From positions 124,001 through 188,000 of the forward strand of contig OMYS01000004.1 of the NCBI GenBank assembly GCA_900315305.1: a stretch of 64,000 nt of DNA, given 5' to 3'. The notes below the pieces were generated by a model. That model saw only the letters and a program-made list of their open reading frames with translations, searched no databases and was not told where the DNA came from. The stretch is from an uncultured Eubacteriales bacterium (GTDB lineage: Bacteria > Bacillota > Clostridia > Lachnospirales > Lachnospiraceae). The translations under genes were made by a program, and so were the position numbers. Shown here piece by piece: positions 51,899 to 60,476 of this stretch (its first letter is position 1; each line of letters begins with the position of its first letter).

Positions 51899-53192
51899 GC
51901 TCCTCGAGCATCCGGGACTGAAGATTGCCTCACTTATCCTTGCCTTTCTCTTATGGCTTGTGATCATCAACTTCAGCGATCCGGTCATTAAACGCACATA
52001 TACGAATATTCCGGTCACCGTGACAAATGTTTCCTACATTGAGAGTCTGGGAATGAGCTATCAGGTGGCTGATGGGTTTGATACGGTCAGTGTCACAGTC
52101 AAGGGCAACCGGTCCGTGATTGACTCACTGTCTCCGTCATCGATCAAGGCAACGGCGGACCTCACGCAGATTGTGAGCCTCAGCTCGGACCCGGTCATGG
52201 TTCCGGTCACGGTGTCGATCGCAGGTGTCCCGCAGGACAGTATATCGGTCAATCCATCGAACATCGAGATCACGCTCGAGGATATGGAGAGCAAGAGCTT
52301 TGTCATCAATGCGACGGCGGGGGAAACAACCCCGGCAAATGGCTATGAGGTCGCATCGCTCACGGCGAGCCCGGACACGGTCACAATCCGCGGAGGCAAA
52401 TCGCTTGTCAACAAGATTGACAAGGTCATGGCAAACGTGGATGTCAGTAACATGTCCGCTGACGGGACGGTGAATGCCAGCCTCAGCGTGTACGACAAGA
52501 ACGGAGATGAGCTGGACAGCACACAGATGTCGTATCTGACCTTCAGTGTTGACGAATCGGAGATAGCCGTGTCTGTGACGCTGAATCAGGTTCTGTCCGA
52601 TGTGGAGGTTAGAGCGGAGACGTATGGCACGCCGGCCGCCGGCTATCAGGTCGGCAAGGTCTCTGTCACCCCGTCCACACTGTCCGTTGTCGGTGACGCC
52701 GCATCGCTCGCCGCGTTTAAGGCGGACGGAGGCGTGATTGATATAAGCAGTGCGTCAAGGGCAGTCGATGTCAGCGGTGCGTCCTCCGATGTTGAGATCA
52801 AGGTCGATATCAGTGATTATCTTCCGGACGGCATCAGCCTCGAGAGTGATCTGACGGATACGGTTGTTGTCTCGGTCAAGATCCTGCCTGAGGACAGCCA
52901 GTCCTACGAGCTGACGACGAAGAAAATCACTGTGAATAATCTTGCCGCCGGTCTCAATGCCGTGTTTGCGGACCAGTCGCTTGACATTCGCGTGAAGGGA
53001 TCGCAGAGCGCGCTCTCGTCCCTCACGGCTGACCAGATCACAGCATCGGTTGATCTGAGCGGAAAGACCGCCGGGACCTATACGGTGCCTGTGAGCGTCA
53101 CGCTTCCGGACGGATATTCACTCGTCGAGGACGTGACGGCGGAGATTACAATTTCAAAGACAACAACGGCCGGCCAGACCGGCGGCTCATAA
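51888..53192 (+). CDS. cdaR: CdaA regulator CdaR (YbbR-domain protein)
   Basis: The ATG at 51888 (MRDKLLEHPGLKIASLIL) precedes a signal anchor (IASLILAFLLWLVIINF) and follows a purine-rich GGAAAGGACGG; the longer open frame upstream lies within cdaA. 434 residues. The extracellular part comprises about four YbbR repeats, each with a core like PVTVTN, VTVKGNRSVIDSL, VTIRGGKSLVNKI, LSVVGDAASLAAF. CdaR tunes CdaA activity from outside the membrane. In many Firmicutes glmM follows cdaA-cdaR; here glmM is at 19340 and an HPr-like gene takes its place. Confidence 0.93.
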   Translation: MRDKLLEHPGLKIASLILAFLLWLVIINFSDPVIKRTYTNIPVTVTNVSYIESLGMSYQVADGFDTVSVTVKGNRSVIDSLSPSSIKATADLTQIVSLSSDPVMVPVTVSIAGVPQDSISVNPSNIEITLEDMESKSFVINATAGETTPANGYEVASLTASPDTVTIRGGKSLVNKIDKVMANVDVSNMSADGTVNASLSVYDKNGDELDSTQMSYLTFSVDESEIAVSVTLNQVLSDVEVRAETYGTPAAGYQVGKVSVTPSTLSVVGDAASLAAFKADGGVIDISSASRAVDVSGASSDVEIKVDISDYLPDGISLESDLTDTVVVSVKILPEDSQSYELTTKKITVNNLAAGLNAVFADQSLDIRVKGSQSALSSLTADQITASVDLSGKTAGTYTVPVSVTLPDGYSLVEDVTAEITISKTTTAGQTGGS

Positions 53193-53225
53193 GACGCGGC
53201 GAGGCAGGACATCTGGGAGGAAACT

Positions 53226-53504
53226 ATGGTAGTAAAAACGGTAAAGATCACAAATGCGACGGGGCTTCATTTAAAGCCCGCTGCGCGCTTCTGTGAGGAA
53301 GCACTGAAATTCCATTCGACAATTACGTTTACGACGGGCAATGTCACGGCAAATGCAAAGAGCGTGCTGTCCATTCTCGGGGCGTGTGTCAGACATGGAG
53401 ACGAAATTGAAATCGTCTGCAATGGAGATGACGAGCAGGAGGCCATGGACCATCTCTGCAAATGCATTGCGGAAGGACTGGGGGATAAAAATGAAGCGCA
53501 GTGA
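53226..53504 (+). CDS. HPr-like protein with Ser46 but Lys17
   Basis: 92 residues after GGGAGGAAACT. TGLHLKPAA aligns with the HPr active site: His15 is kept, but Arg17, which polarises the phosphohistidine, is Lys. NAKSVLSILGACVRHGDEIE keeps Ser46, the HPr-kinase target. It is the mirror image of the HPr at 3004 (His15, Arg17, Lys46). It lies between cdaR and a D,D-carboxypeptidase gene, overlapping the latter by 14 nt, so a regulatory rather than sugar-transport role is possible. HPr-like catabolite regulators such as Crh are the nearest concept, but Crh lacks His15. Confidence 0.85.
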   Translation: MVVKTVKITNATGLHLKPAARFCEEALKFHSTITFTTGNVTANAKSVLSILGACVRHGDEIEIVCNGDDEQEAMDHLCKCIAEGLGDKNEAQ

Positions 53505-55539
53505 ATTTCTGCCTGTACTGCGGAAAGCAGCTGTTTCTGTCACTCTTGCGGCAGCGCTGACGGCCGGACTGGCCTTCAGTGCCGGCGCGGCAACAAAAAC
53601 TCCGACGCCGGCGGCCACGACCGAGGCTGCCTCACCGACAGCAGCTGCGACTCCGACTCCCGGCATCGGGGACTCGTCTCTTTATGTCACCAATGCCATC
53701 AAGGGATGGCCGAAGGCGAGAGAGGATACCGCGAATGCGGCCGGCCTGTGCGTGATGGACGCGGATACGGGCGCGGTTCTTGTGGGCAAGAACCTTGAGC
53801 AGGCGCTTGCGCCGGCATCTGTCACGAAGGTCATGACGTGCTATATGGCCCTCAAGTACGGAAACCTGGACGACCAGGTCACGATGACTCAGGAGGCCGT
53901 CGATTATGTGATCAGCGGCAGCTCGAATTTCGACACGAGAGTCGGCGAGACCTTCACTCTCCGTGACATGCTTTACTGCATGATGCTGAAATCCGCGAAT
54001 GACATCGCGACACAGGTTGGCATCTATATCGGCGGCGGCTCTCTCGAGCACTTCTATGATATGGAAAATCAGGAGCTCGCTGCGATGGGCTGTGTGAATT
54101 CTCATTTCCACAGCGCCTGCGGCATGCCGGATGACAGCCATTACACCTGCGCCTATGATCTGGCGCTGATCTCGAAGGCTGCCCTGCAGTATGATCAGTT
54201 CCGCACGATTGTCGGTACAAAGTCCTACACGATGCCTGCGACAAATATGCACGAGGCCCGTACAGTAGAGAACCATCATCCGCTTTTAAATGGCGAGATC
54301 AATGTCAAGTGCGACGGTCTGATCGGCGGCAAGACGGGATACACGGATGCGGCGGCCTGCGTGCTGTCGACCTACTGTGAGCGTGACGGCCGCACGATGA
54401 TCGCCATTTCCATGCACGGGTCTGCGCATGATCTCGAGGCGGAGGATGCGGTTAATTACTTCAACTATGCCTATAAGAATTTCAAGGATGCTCAGCCGGT
54501 CGGCTCCACACCGGTTATTTCCGGCGGGACGGTCACAATTCCGAAGGATGCCTCTGTCTATGACCTTGATCTGACACAGACGGCTGAGACGGATCCGACC
54601 TACGGAGATGTCGTTCAGAACGCGTTTACCTACAACGGGCAGGCTGTCGGAAGCTCCGTGATGGCGGCAAGTGACGCACAGACCTTTGCTGATTCCTTTA
54701 ATACAAAGGCGGAGAAGGAGGAATCTGAGGAGGCTGCCGCGGAGTCATCGGCGTCTGGGCAGTCAGAGGGAATTCTTCAGCAGTTTATGGCATCCGGGAA
54801 ATATTCCGGCGAGAACCTGCTGCTTCTGGTCCTGACGGTCCTCATTGTGATCGGCGTCATCGCGATCCTTGTCTCTCTTGTCCACCGCTCAAAGAGCCGG
54901 AAGAATCCTCCGGAAAATGAGCAGCAGCCCCTGCCCGTGAAGCATGCGCCGGCAGAGTCAGTCAGCCCGGCTCAGGGAGGCTCGACGATCGGAGGAAGAC
55001 CGGTGAAGACGGAGCCGGAGACAGCAGAGAAGAAGGAAGAGTCAAAGCCGGAGCAGAAGACGGAAGGCGCTGATCAGCCAGCAGAAGAGAAGTCTGAAAA
55101 GACGGAAGCTGCCGGGAAGACGGAGGACACCGAAAAGAAGAACGAGCCGAAGCCGGAGGAAAAGGCCGAAGGCGCTGATCAGTCAGCGGAAGAAACGTCT
55201 GAGAAGGTGGAAGCCGCTGAAAAGAAGGAAGAGTCAAAGCCGGAGCAGAAGGCGGAAGGCGCTGATCAGCCGGCAGAAGAGAAGGCTGAAAAGACGGAAG
55301 CTGCCGGGAAGAAGGAAGACACCGAAAAGAAGGACGAGCCGAAGCCGGAGGAAAAGGCTGAAGGCGCTGATCAGGCTGCAGAAGCGACGCCTGAGAAGGC
55401 TGAACCGGCTGAGAAGCCATCTGAGGTATCTGAGAAGCCGGAAGAGAAGTCTGAGAAGACCGAGTCTTCAGACGAGAAGAGTAAGCCGAAGGCCCAGGAA
55501 GCGTCTGATCAGTCAGAAAAATCTGAGGATAAGCAGTAA
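53491..55539 (+). CDS. D-alanyl-D-alanine carboxypeptidase (PBP5-like) with repeat-rich C-terminal tail
   Basis: The ATG at 53491 begins MKRSEFLPVLRKAAVSVTLA, a signal peptide; the frame upstream lies within the HPr-like gene. 682 residues. Peptidase S11 motifs: SxxK in APASVTKVM, SxN in LKSANDIA, KTG in GGKTGYTDAA. A beta-rich domain follows, then a membrane span (LLLLVLTVLIVIGVIAIL near residue 450) and about 210 residues of Glu/Lys/Pro/Ala-rich sequence containing a 64-residue tandem duplication (55027-55410). With the catalytic domain outside, the charged tail should be cytoplasmic, an unusual arrangement for this family. It trims peptidoglycan pentapeptides. Confidence 0.92.
   Translation: MKRSEFLPVLRKAAVSVTLAAALTAGLAFSAGAATKTPTPAATTEAASPTAAATPTPGIGDSSLYVTNAIKGWPKAREDTANAAGLCVMDADTGAVLVGKNLEQALAPASVTKVMTCYMALKYGNLDDQVTMTQEAVDYVISGSSNFDTRVGETFTLRDMLYCMMLKSANDIATQVGIYIGGGSLEHFYDMENQELAAMGCVNSHFHSACGMPDDSHYTCAYDLALISKAALQYDQFRTIVGTKSYTMPATNMHEARTVENHHPLLNGEINVKCDGLIGGKTGYTDAAACVLSTYCERDGRTMIAISMHGSAHDLEAEDAVNYFNYAYKNFKDAQPVGSTPVISGGTVTIPKDASVYDLDLTQTAETDPTYGDVVQNAFTYNGQAVGSSVMAASDAQTFADSFNTKAEKEESEEAAAESSASGQSEGILQQFMASGKYSGENLLLLVLTVLIVIGVIAILVSLVHRSKSRKNPPENEQQPLPVKHAPAESVSPAQGGSTIGGRPVKTEPETAEKKEESKPEQKTEGADQPAEEKSEKTEAAGKTEDTEKKNEPKPEEKAEGADQSAEETSEKVEAAEKKEESKPEQKAEGADQPAEEKAEKTEAAGKKEDTEKKDEPKPEEKAEGADQAAEATPEKAEPAEKPSEVSEKPEEKSEKTESSDEKSKPKAQEASDQSEKSEDKQ
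55027..55410 (+). repeat. 192-nt tandem duplication inside the carboxypeptidase gene
   Basis: Two copies of a 192-nt (64-codon) unit starting at 55027 and 55219, each itself made of two roughly 32-codon half-units with the core EKKEESKPEQK..EGADQ and EKKNEPKPEEKAEGADQ. In frame, so length can vary without frameshift. Confidence 0.8.
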
Positions 55540-55560
55540 CGAATCCTGCCATGAAATTTT

Positions 55561-55594
55561 AAAAGCGGTGGTGCTGTCAGGCATCACCGCTTTT
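55561..55594 (+). terminator. Rho-independent terminator after the carboxypeptidase gene
   Basis: AAAAGCGGTG / CACCGCTTTT stem followed by GCTGTT; it can work in both directions. Confidence 0.75.
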
Positions 55595-55607
55595 GCTGTT
55601 CAGACAA

Positions 55608-55650
55608 GAAGCACCCCATGTCCGGCTTCAAGCTGGACATGGGGTGCTTC
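55608..55650 (-). terminator. Strong hairpin between convergent genes
   Basis: GAAGCACCCCATGTCC / GGACATGGGGTGCTTC, a perfect 16-bp stem with an 11-nt loop, 16 nt past the aminotransferase stop. The GCACCCC/GGGGTGC part recalls the modular palindromes, but the ATTCA ends are absent. Confidence 0.6.
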
Positions 55651-55665
55651 TATATTCACGATGGA

Positions 55666-56793
55666 TCAGCGGAAGAAATCATTGACTGTCTCGATGACAT
55701 GCTCGCGCTGCTCGTCTGTCAGACCGTAGTAGAGCGGAAGGCGGACGAGACGCTCGGACTCCTTCGTCGTGTAGACGTCCTCGCCGGAGAAGCGGCCGAA
55801 TTTCCGGCCGGCCGGGGAGTTGTGGAGCGGGATGTAGTGGAAGACCGCACACACGCCATGCTCGTGGAGGTAATGAATGAAGCGCGTCCTTGTCTCGAGG
55901 TCCTTCAACTTCAGGTAGTACATGTGGGCGTTGTGTCCGCACTCCGCCGGAATGACGGGCTGCTCGACGAGGCCGCGGTCCGCGAGCGGACGGAAGGCTT
56001 CGTTGTAAGAGTTCCAGGTCTGCATGCGGTCGTTGTAAATCTCCGAATAGACCTCGAGCTGTGCCCAGAGATAAGCGGCATTGAGGTCGCTCGGAAGATA
56101 CGAGGAGCCGTAATCCTGCCACGTGTACTTGTCGACCTGTCCGCGGAAGAAGCGGCTCCGGTCAGTTCCCTTCTCGCGGTAGATCTCGCATCTGTCGCGG
56201 TTGTCGAGATTCGGAAGAACGATGGCTCCGCCCTCGCCCATCGAGAAATTCTTTGTCTCGTGGAAGGAGAAGCAGCCGAAATCGCCGATTCCGCCGAGAT
56301 ACCGTCCCTTATAGGTTGAGCCGAATGCCTGCGCGGCATCCTCCACGACGATGAGATGATGGCGTCTTGCGATATCCATGATTGTGTCCATCTCGCAGGC
56401 CACACCCGCGTAGTGGACGACCGCGATGACCTTCGTCTTATCCGTGATCGCGTCCTCAATCTTTGTCTCGTCGATATTCATCGTGTCCGGACGGATGTCA
56501 ACAAAGACGAGCTTTGCCCCGCGCAGGACAAATGCATCTGCCGTGGAGCAGAAGGTATAGGACGGAAGAATGACCTCATCTCCCGGCTTTATGTCGCAGA
56601 GAAGAGCGGCGAGCTCGAGCGCGTCCGTGCCTGATGTCGCCAGGTAGGAGGCCGCATAGCCGAAGCGGTCGCACATAAACTGTTCGCATTTTTTGGTGAA
56701 TTCGCCGTCGCCGCAGATCTTGTGATTGTCGACGGCCTTCTTCATATATTCGAATTCTTTGCCTGTGTAGGGCGGATGATTAAAATCTATCAT
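55666..56793 (-). CDS. rffA: dTDP-4-amino-4,6-dideoxygalactose transaminase (DegT/DnrJ/EryC1 family)
   Basis: 375 residues. It starts MIDFNHPPYTGKEFEYMKKA, the RffA/WecE N-terminus. PLP-fold motifs: TSGTDALELAALL, GDEVILPSYTFCSTADAF, VVEDAAQAFGS, and the Schiff-base Lys in FHETKNFSMGEGGA. The family aminates dTDP-4-keto-6-deoxyglucose to dTDP-Fuc4N for surface polysaccharide. Upstream of it (same strand, 45 nt) is a flippase gene, so both probably serve a cell-surface glycan. Confidence 0.9.
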   Translation of the reverse strand: MIDFNHPPYTGKEFEYMKKAVDNHKICGDGEFTKKCEQFMCDRFGYAASYLATSGTDALELAALLCDIKPGDEVILPSYTFCSTADAFVLRGAKLVFVDIRPDTMNIDETKIEDAITDKTKVIAVVHYAGVACEMDTIMDIARRHHLIVVEDAAQAFGSTYKGRYLGGIGDFGCFSFHETKNFSMGEGGAIVLPNLDNRDRCEIYREKGTDRSRFFRGQVDKYTWQDYGSSYLPSDLNAAYLWAQLEVYSEIYNDRMQTWNSYNEAFRPLADRGLVEQPVIPAECGHNAHMYYLKLKDLETRTRFIHYLHEHGVCAVFHYIPLHNSPAGRKFGRFSGEDVYTTKESERLVRLPLYYGLTDEQREHVIETVNDFFR

Positions 56794-56838
56794 AGACTTC
56801 CTCTCATTTTCGAAGATAAATCCGCGCGCCTGGCGGAT

Positions 56839-58086
56839 TTATGACTTATGGCGATTCCTCATATTATACAACTGAATTTCCGCGACTGCAATCATGTAGG
56901 GGAGGTAAACGCCGTATGCGATGATCTGTACGATACTTGCACCGTTCGAGCCGAAATGATTGATGCACGGATAGACGAGCGCGCAGCAGAGCGCGAAATC
57001 TGCGATCATGCCGATCAGCATCCATTTCATCTGCCGCATGGCGATCAGGATCGACTGCAAAATGAAAATAAAGCCGATCAGAAGAGAGACCCACACGACG
57101 GGCATGAACAGGCTGTAATGGCTCAGAATGCTCTTTCCGAAGAGCAACGTAAGTCCCCAGCGCCCGAGCAGCGCGGCGCCCGCCGTGATCAGAACGGCAA
57201 TGCCTGCGATCAGAAGATAGGTCTTTCGCAGCATGGAGGCGAAGCGGTCGAATTCCCCGTCCCGGAGATAGGCTGAGAGCTTCGGGATAATCGGGCTGAA
57301 GGCGACTGTCGCGAACAGCTGGATCACGAGCGTCGGGGAGGCGATCGAGGAGTAAATGCCGAGCTCATCGTAGCCGACGACGGCCTTGAGCACCTGCTTC
57401 GGGATCAGCATCTCGAGGTTTAAGAGAAATGTAAACACCGTGATCGGAAGGCACTCCCCGAGAAGCTTCAGGACATGCCTGCTGAACATGACCGGCTTTA
57501 TCTCCGCAAGGGAGGATGTCTTCACCCAGTCGTAGGCAAATGCGATGACGAGATTGACGGCCGCGACGGCAAGGAGCGTCACAAAGAGGTTCCCTGAGAG
57601 CTTCAGCACCAGGCTGAACAGCACGATCGAGGCGAGGCCCCGCATCAGGTAGGAGCGGCAGATGTAATCGTACCGGCCCCTCTTCTGGTTCTCACCGTGC
57701 AGGACGTCGACGATATCCTCGGCGATCCGGACCAGCATGAAGGCTGTGATGCACAGGGCCTGGAATACGGAGTTCGCGGCAAATGCATACACCGCGCAGC
57801 TGATGAAGGCGGCGAGGCAGGTGAGGACACGGCTGCCGACATACTCGTGCCTCGTGTATTCATGGCTCACGTCCGAAATCTGGAAGTTTCGCATGCTGAA
57901 GAGCGCGATGACGGCGAAGCTCGTCGAGGTGTTCATGGCCAGGGAGAGATACCCTGCCTGACTGTAGGAGGCCAGGTGGACGACGAGAATTGTCATCAGC
58001 CACTGGCAGAAATAGTAGACAAGATTTCCGATCGTATTAAGAAAAATGTTTTTCTGGAGATTTTCCGAAGAAGATGTGCGGCTCAT
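56839..58086 (-). CDS. Wzx-like polysaccharide flippase
   Basis: The start chosen at 58086 follows GGAGG by 3 nt; the frame extends 68 codons further into the palindrome but without support. 415 residues with about 12 hydrophobic spans, for example NLVYYFCQWLMTILVVHLA and IFSPTLVIQLF-type SPTLVIQLFATVAFSPIIPK. MOP/MATE superfamily oligosaccharide flippase by topology and length. It moves lipid-linked oligosaccharide across the membrane; the substrate is unknown, but rffA downstream suggests a 4-amino sugar unit. Confidence 0.8.
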   Translation of the reverse strand: MSRTSSSENLQKNIFLNTIGNLVYYFCQWLMTILVVHLASYSQAGYLSLAMNTSTSFAVIALFSMRNFQISDVSHEYTRHEYVGSRVLTCLAAFISCAVYAFAANSVFQALCITAFMLVRIAEDIVDVLHGENQKRGRYDYICRSYLMRGLASIVLFSLVLKLSGNLFVTLLAVAAVNLVIAFAYDWVKTSSLAEIKPVMFSRHVLKLLGECLPITVFTFLLNLEMLIPKQVLKAVVGYDELGIYSSIASPTLVIQLFATVAFSPIIPKLSAYLRDGEFDRFASMLRKTYLLIAGIAVLITAGAALLGRWGLTLLFGKSILSHYSLFMPVVWVSLLIGFIFILQSILIAMRQMKWMLIGMIADFALCCALVYPCINHFGSNGASIVQIIAYGVYLPYMIAVAEIQLYNMRNRHKS

Positions 58087-58209
58087 AATCCTCCGATCAA
58101 AGCGGTATTTGAAAATGAAAGAATCCAAAGAACTATACCATGACAGGCGTGCTTTCGCAACTCCCGCGCGGGGGTTTACGCCGCACAGAAATCGCGATAA
58201 GATGTAATT

Positions 58210-58357
58210 ATTCAGCACCCCATGGAGCCTTAAAAGATGCAGGGAGAGCTTGCTCGCCCGGAATCTTTTAAGGCTCCATGGGGCGGACAAGCGGCGAAGC
58301 CGCTCTGGCCGCCCACAACTCGGAACGCAAAGCGTTCCGAGTTGTGGGGTGCTGAAT
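58210..58357. repeat. Modular palindrome, full three-module copy (order C-B-A)
   Basis: 148 nt from ATTCAGCACCCC to GGGGTGCTGAAT. Inside: stem ATGGAGCCTTAAAAGAT / ATCTTTTAAGGCTCCAT capped by GGGAGAGCTTGCTCGCCC (C); GACAAGCGGC-GAA-GCCGCT (B); ACAACTCGGAACGC / GCGTTCCGAGTTGT (A). All stems are perfect or nearly so, giving a cloverleaf. A second, isolated C cap lies at 58367-58385, just before the epimerase ribosome-binding site. Confidence 0.9.
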
Positions 58358-58403
58358 AGCTATGAAGGGAGAGCTTGCTCGCCCGAGAAGAGAGGAACGA
58401 TAT

Positions 58404-59318
58404 ATGAAGTCAATTCTGGTTACGGGGGCATGCGGCTTTATCGGGAGCTATGTCGTCCGGGCTCTGCTTGCCGGCGGCAGCAGGGTTCTTGCCGTTGATC
58501 ACGGAAAAGACATGAGGGAACTTCTGCGGGAGGCTTCCGGCGGTGCAGAGAGTCTGCCGTCCGAGAGGCTCCGCACGGCGGACCTTGATCTGACAGACGC
58601 GGAGGCCGTGCGTGCCTTCGCGGAGGCGGCGCCGCACGTCGATGCGGTGATTCACCTGGCGGCGAGTCTTTCGATGACTGGGGACAGCAGCCTGATTGTC
58701 AACTGTCTGGGGACGAACCATGTCGTGGAGCTCACGAACCGTCTCGGCGCAGAGCAGCTGATTTACATGTCGAGTATTCCGGTCATCGGGACCCCGGAGC
58801 ATATCCCGGTCACGGAGAGTCACCCGGTGGCCCCGAAAACGGTTTATCACATCTCAAAGCTTGCGGGTGAGCAGATGGTGGCAGCTCTCACGGCGCCGTC
58901 CGTCCGGACACTCATTTTCCGGATATCCTCGCCGATCGGCGTCGGGATGAATCCGCGGAATTTCCTCACCTTCCTGATCAGGCAGTGCAGGGAAAATGAG
59001 CCGGTCACGCTGTACGGGAGAGGCGCGCGGGTCCAGAATTATATCGACGTGCGCGACATCGCGGATACACTCGCAAAGGCGGTCGGAACAGATGCGGAGG
59101 GACTCTATCTCCTCGCAGGGGAGTCGGCATCGAATCTTGAGCTGGCGGAGCTTGTGAAGCGGGAGACGGGATCATGGTCAGATATCGTCCCGAGTGACAG
59201 GCCTGACCCGGAGGCCGCGGATCGGTGGGTAATCTCAGCGGAGAAGGCGGCAAGAGACCTCGGTTTTTCTCCGAAGCACACACTCGCTGATTCCGTGCGG
59301 TGGATACTTGACGCGTGA
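58404..59318 (+). CDS. NAD(P)-dependent epimerase/dehydratase
   Basis: The ATG at 58404 is 8 nt from AGAGG; the frame upstream runs into the repeat. 304 residues. Extended SDR: LVTGACGFIGSYVVRALLAG (Rossmann TGxxGxxG), VIHLAAS, catalytic Tyr and Lys in VYHISKLAGEQM, and NYIDVRDIADTLAKAV. The active-site Ser region is YMSSIPV. Likely acts on a nucleotide sugar, in keeping with the amino-sugar and flippase genes across the palindrome. Confidence 0.85.
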   Translation: MKSILVTGACGFIGSYVVRALLAGGSRVLAVDHGKDMRELLREASGGAESLPSERLRTADLDLTDAEAVRAFAEAAPHVDAVIHLAASLSMTGDSSLIVNCLGTNHVVELTNRLGAEQLIYMSSIPVIGTPEHIPVTESHPVAPKTVYHISKLAGEQMVAALTAPSVRTLIFRISSPIGVGMNPRNFLTFLIRQCRENEPVTLYGRGARVQNYIDVRDIADTLAKAVGTDAEGLYLLAGESASNLELAELVKRETGSWSDIVPSDRPDPEAADRWVISAEKAARDLGFSPKHTLADSVRWILDA

Positions 59319-59440
59319 CGGCTGGGCCGGCCAGGGCACAAGTAAATTCTGGCACAGGGCTGCCGGCGCAGCAGATGAGTATGGCCTCAGTACATGCGCA
59401 GCTGAGCACATAGACAGGACAACGACAGAGAGGATAAGAC

Positions 59441-60352
59441 ATGAAGCTCGCTGTTTTTTCGGATATACACGGGAATATATGGGGACTTAAGGAAGCACTC
59501 CGGCTGCTGGAAGGATATTCATTTGACAGGATGGTCTTTCTCGGTGATATTTTCGGCTATTATTACAGGCAGAGAGAGGTGTTCGAGGAGCTCCGGAAGC
59601 TTCCTGACCTCATCTGGCTTTTCGGAAATCACGATCAGATGTTTCTTGAGGCGATGGACGGCCGGATGGATGAGGAACGGCTGATCAGCCGCTACGGTCA
59701 TTCCTATGCGGACCTCGGTAGTAAGGGACTGGAAGACATCGCAGCCTTCTTACGTACACTGAGTCCGCGGGCCGAGCTTGACGCGGAGGGCACGCGCGTT
59801 CTCTGCGTCCACGGGACACCCTGGGACCCGCTGAATGGGCGCATGTACCCGGATAATCCGGTGAAAAATCCGGAGAGCTACGCTGCATTTGACATTGTGC
59901 TGCAGGGGCACACACACTGCCGGATGAGAAGATTTACAGATCCGGAGGGCAATTCAAGTACAATGGGAAGCACTGAGGAATCAGGCGGAGCTGTGCACTC
60001 TGTGTCTGACGGAAGGCTCACAGGACAGGGAGAGGCCGATCACCCCGTGCCGTGCGGAAAGTCTGTAGGACAGGGAGCGGTCGATCACTCCGTTCCGCCC
60101 TGCGTTGTCAGTCCCGAATCGGACGCAAGGCCGGCGGAGAACCAGACACTGATCGTGAACCCCGGCTCGGTCGGGCAGCCCCGGGACGGGAGAGGGTACA
60201 GCTTCGCGATCGTCGATACGAAGGAGCGGTCCGTGTCCTTTGTGCCCTATGCGATCGACAGGCGGTCTCTCTACGAGGAGATAGACCGGTACGACCCGGA
60301 TCTTCAGAAGCTGAAGGCGGTCCTCGAGAGGAAGGCTTCGGACCCGGACTGA
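59441..60352 (+). CDS. Calcineurin-like metallophosphoesterase with repeated insert
   Basis: 303 residues. Metal ligands: FSDIHGN (Asp8, His10), FLGDIFGYY, FGNHDQM, VHGTPW and LQGHTHCRM. Between GHTH and the family-typical VNPGSVGQPRDGRGYSF lie about 65 extra residues containing two copies of a unit like GQG-x-x-DHPVPCGK / GQG-AVDHSVPPC, low in hydrophobics. The insert probably loops out of the fold. Substrate unknown. Confidence 0.8.
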   Translation: MKLAVFSDIHGNIWGLKEALRLLEGYSFDRMVFLGDIFGYYYRQREVFEELRKLPDLIWLFGNHDQMFLEAMDGRMDEERLISRYGHSYADLGSKGLEDIAAFLRTLSPRAELDAEGTRVLCVHGTPWDPLNGRMYPDNPVKNPESYAAFDIVLQGHTHCRMRRFTDPEGNSSTMGSTEESGGAVHSVSDGRLTGQGEADHPVPCGKSVGQGAVDHSVPPCVVSPESDARPAENQTLIVNPGSVGQPRDGRGYSFAIVDTKERSVSFVPYAIDRRSLYEEIDRYDPDLQKLKAVLERKASDPD

Positions 60353-60476
60353 CATCGTATGATGCCGAGCGGTACGAGAATTAAACAGAGAATCTTTGAA
60401 GGCGGATTCCGTACCGCAGGGAAGGATGTATATTGCTGGAGAAATCCTGAAATGAACTAGAGAAAGGACAGATACA

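Noticed and set aside
55027..55410. CRISPR-like direct repeats
   Set aside because: The units are long, in frame with the carboxypeptidase gene, adjacent without spacers and encode a charged protein repeat.
55608..55650. Perfect hairpin with GCACCCC/GGGGTGC counted as a modular palindrome
   Set aside because: The ATTCA/TGAAT ends and all internal modules are missing; its place between convergent genes fits a terminator.
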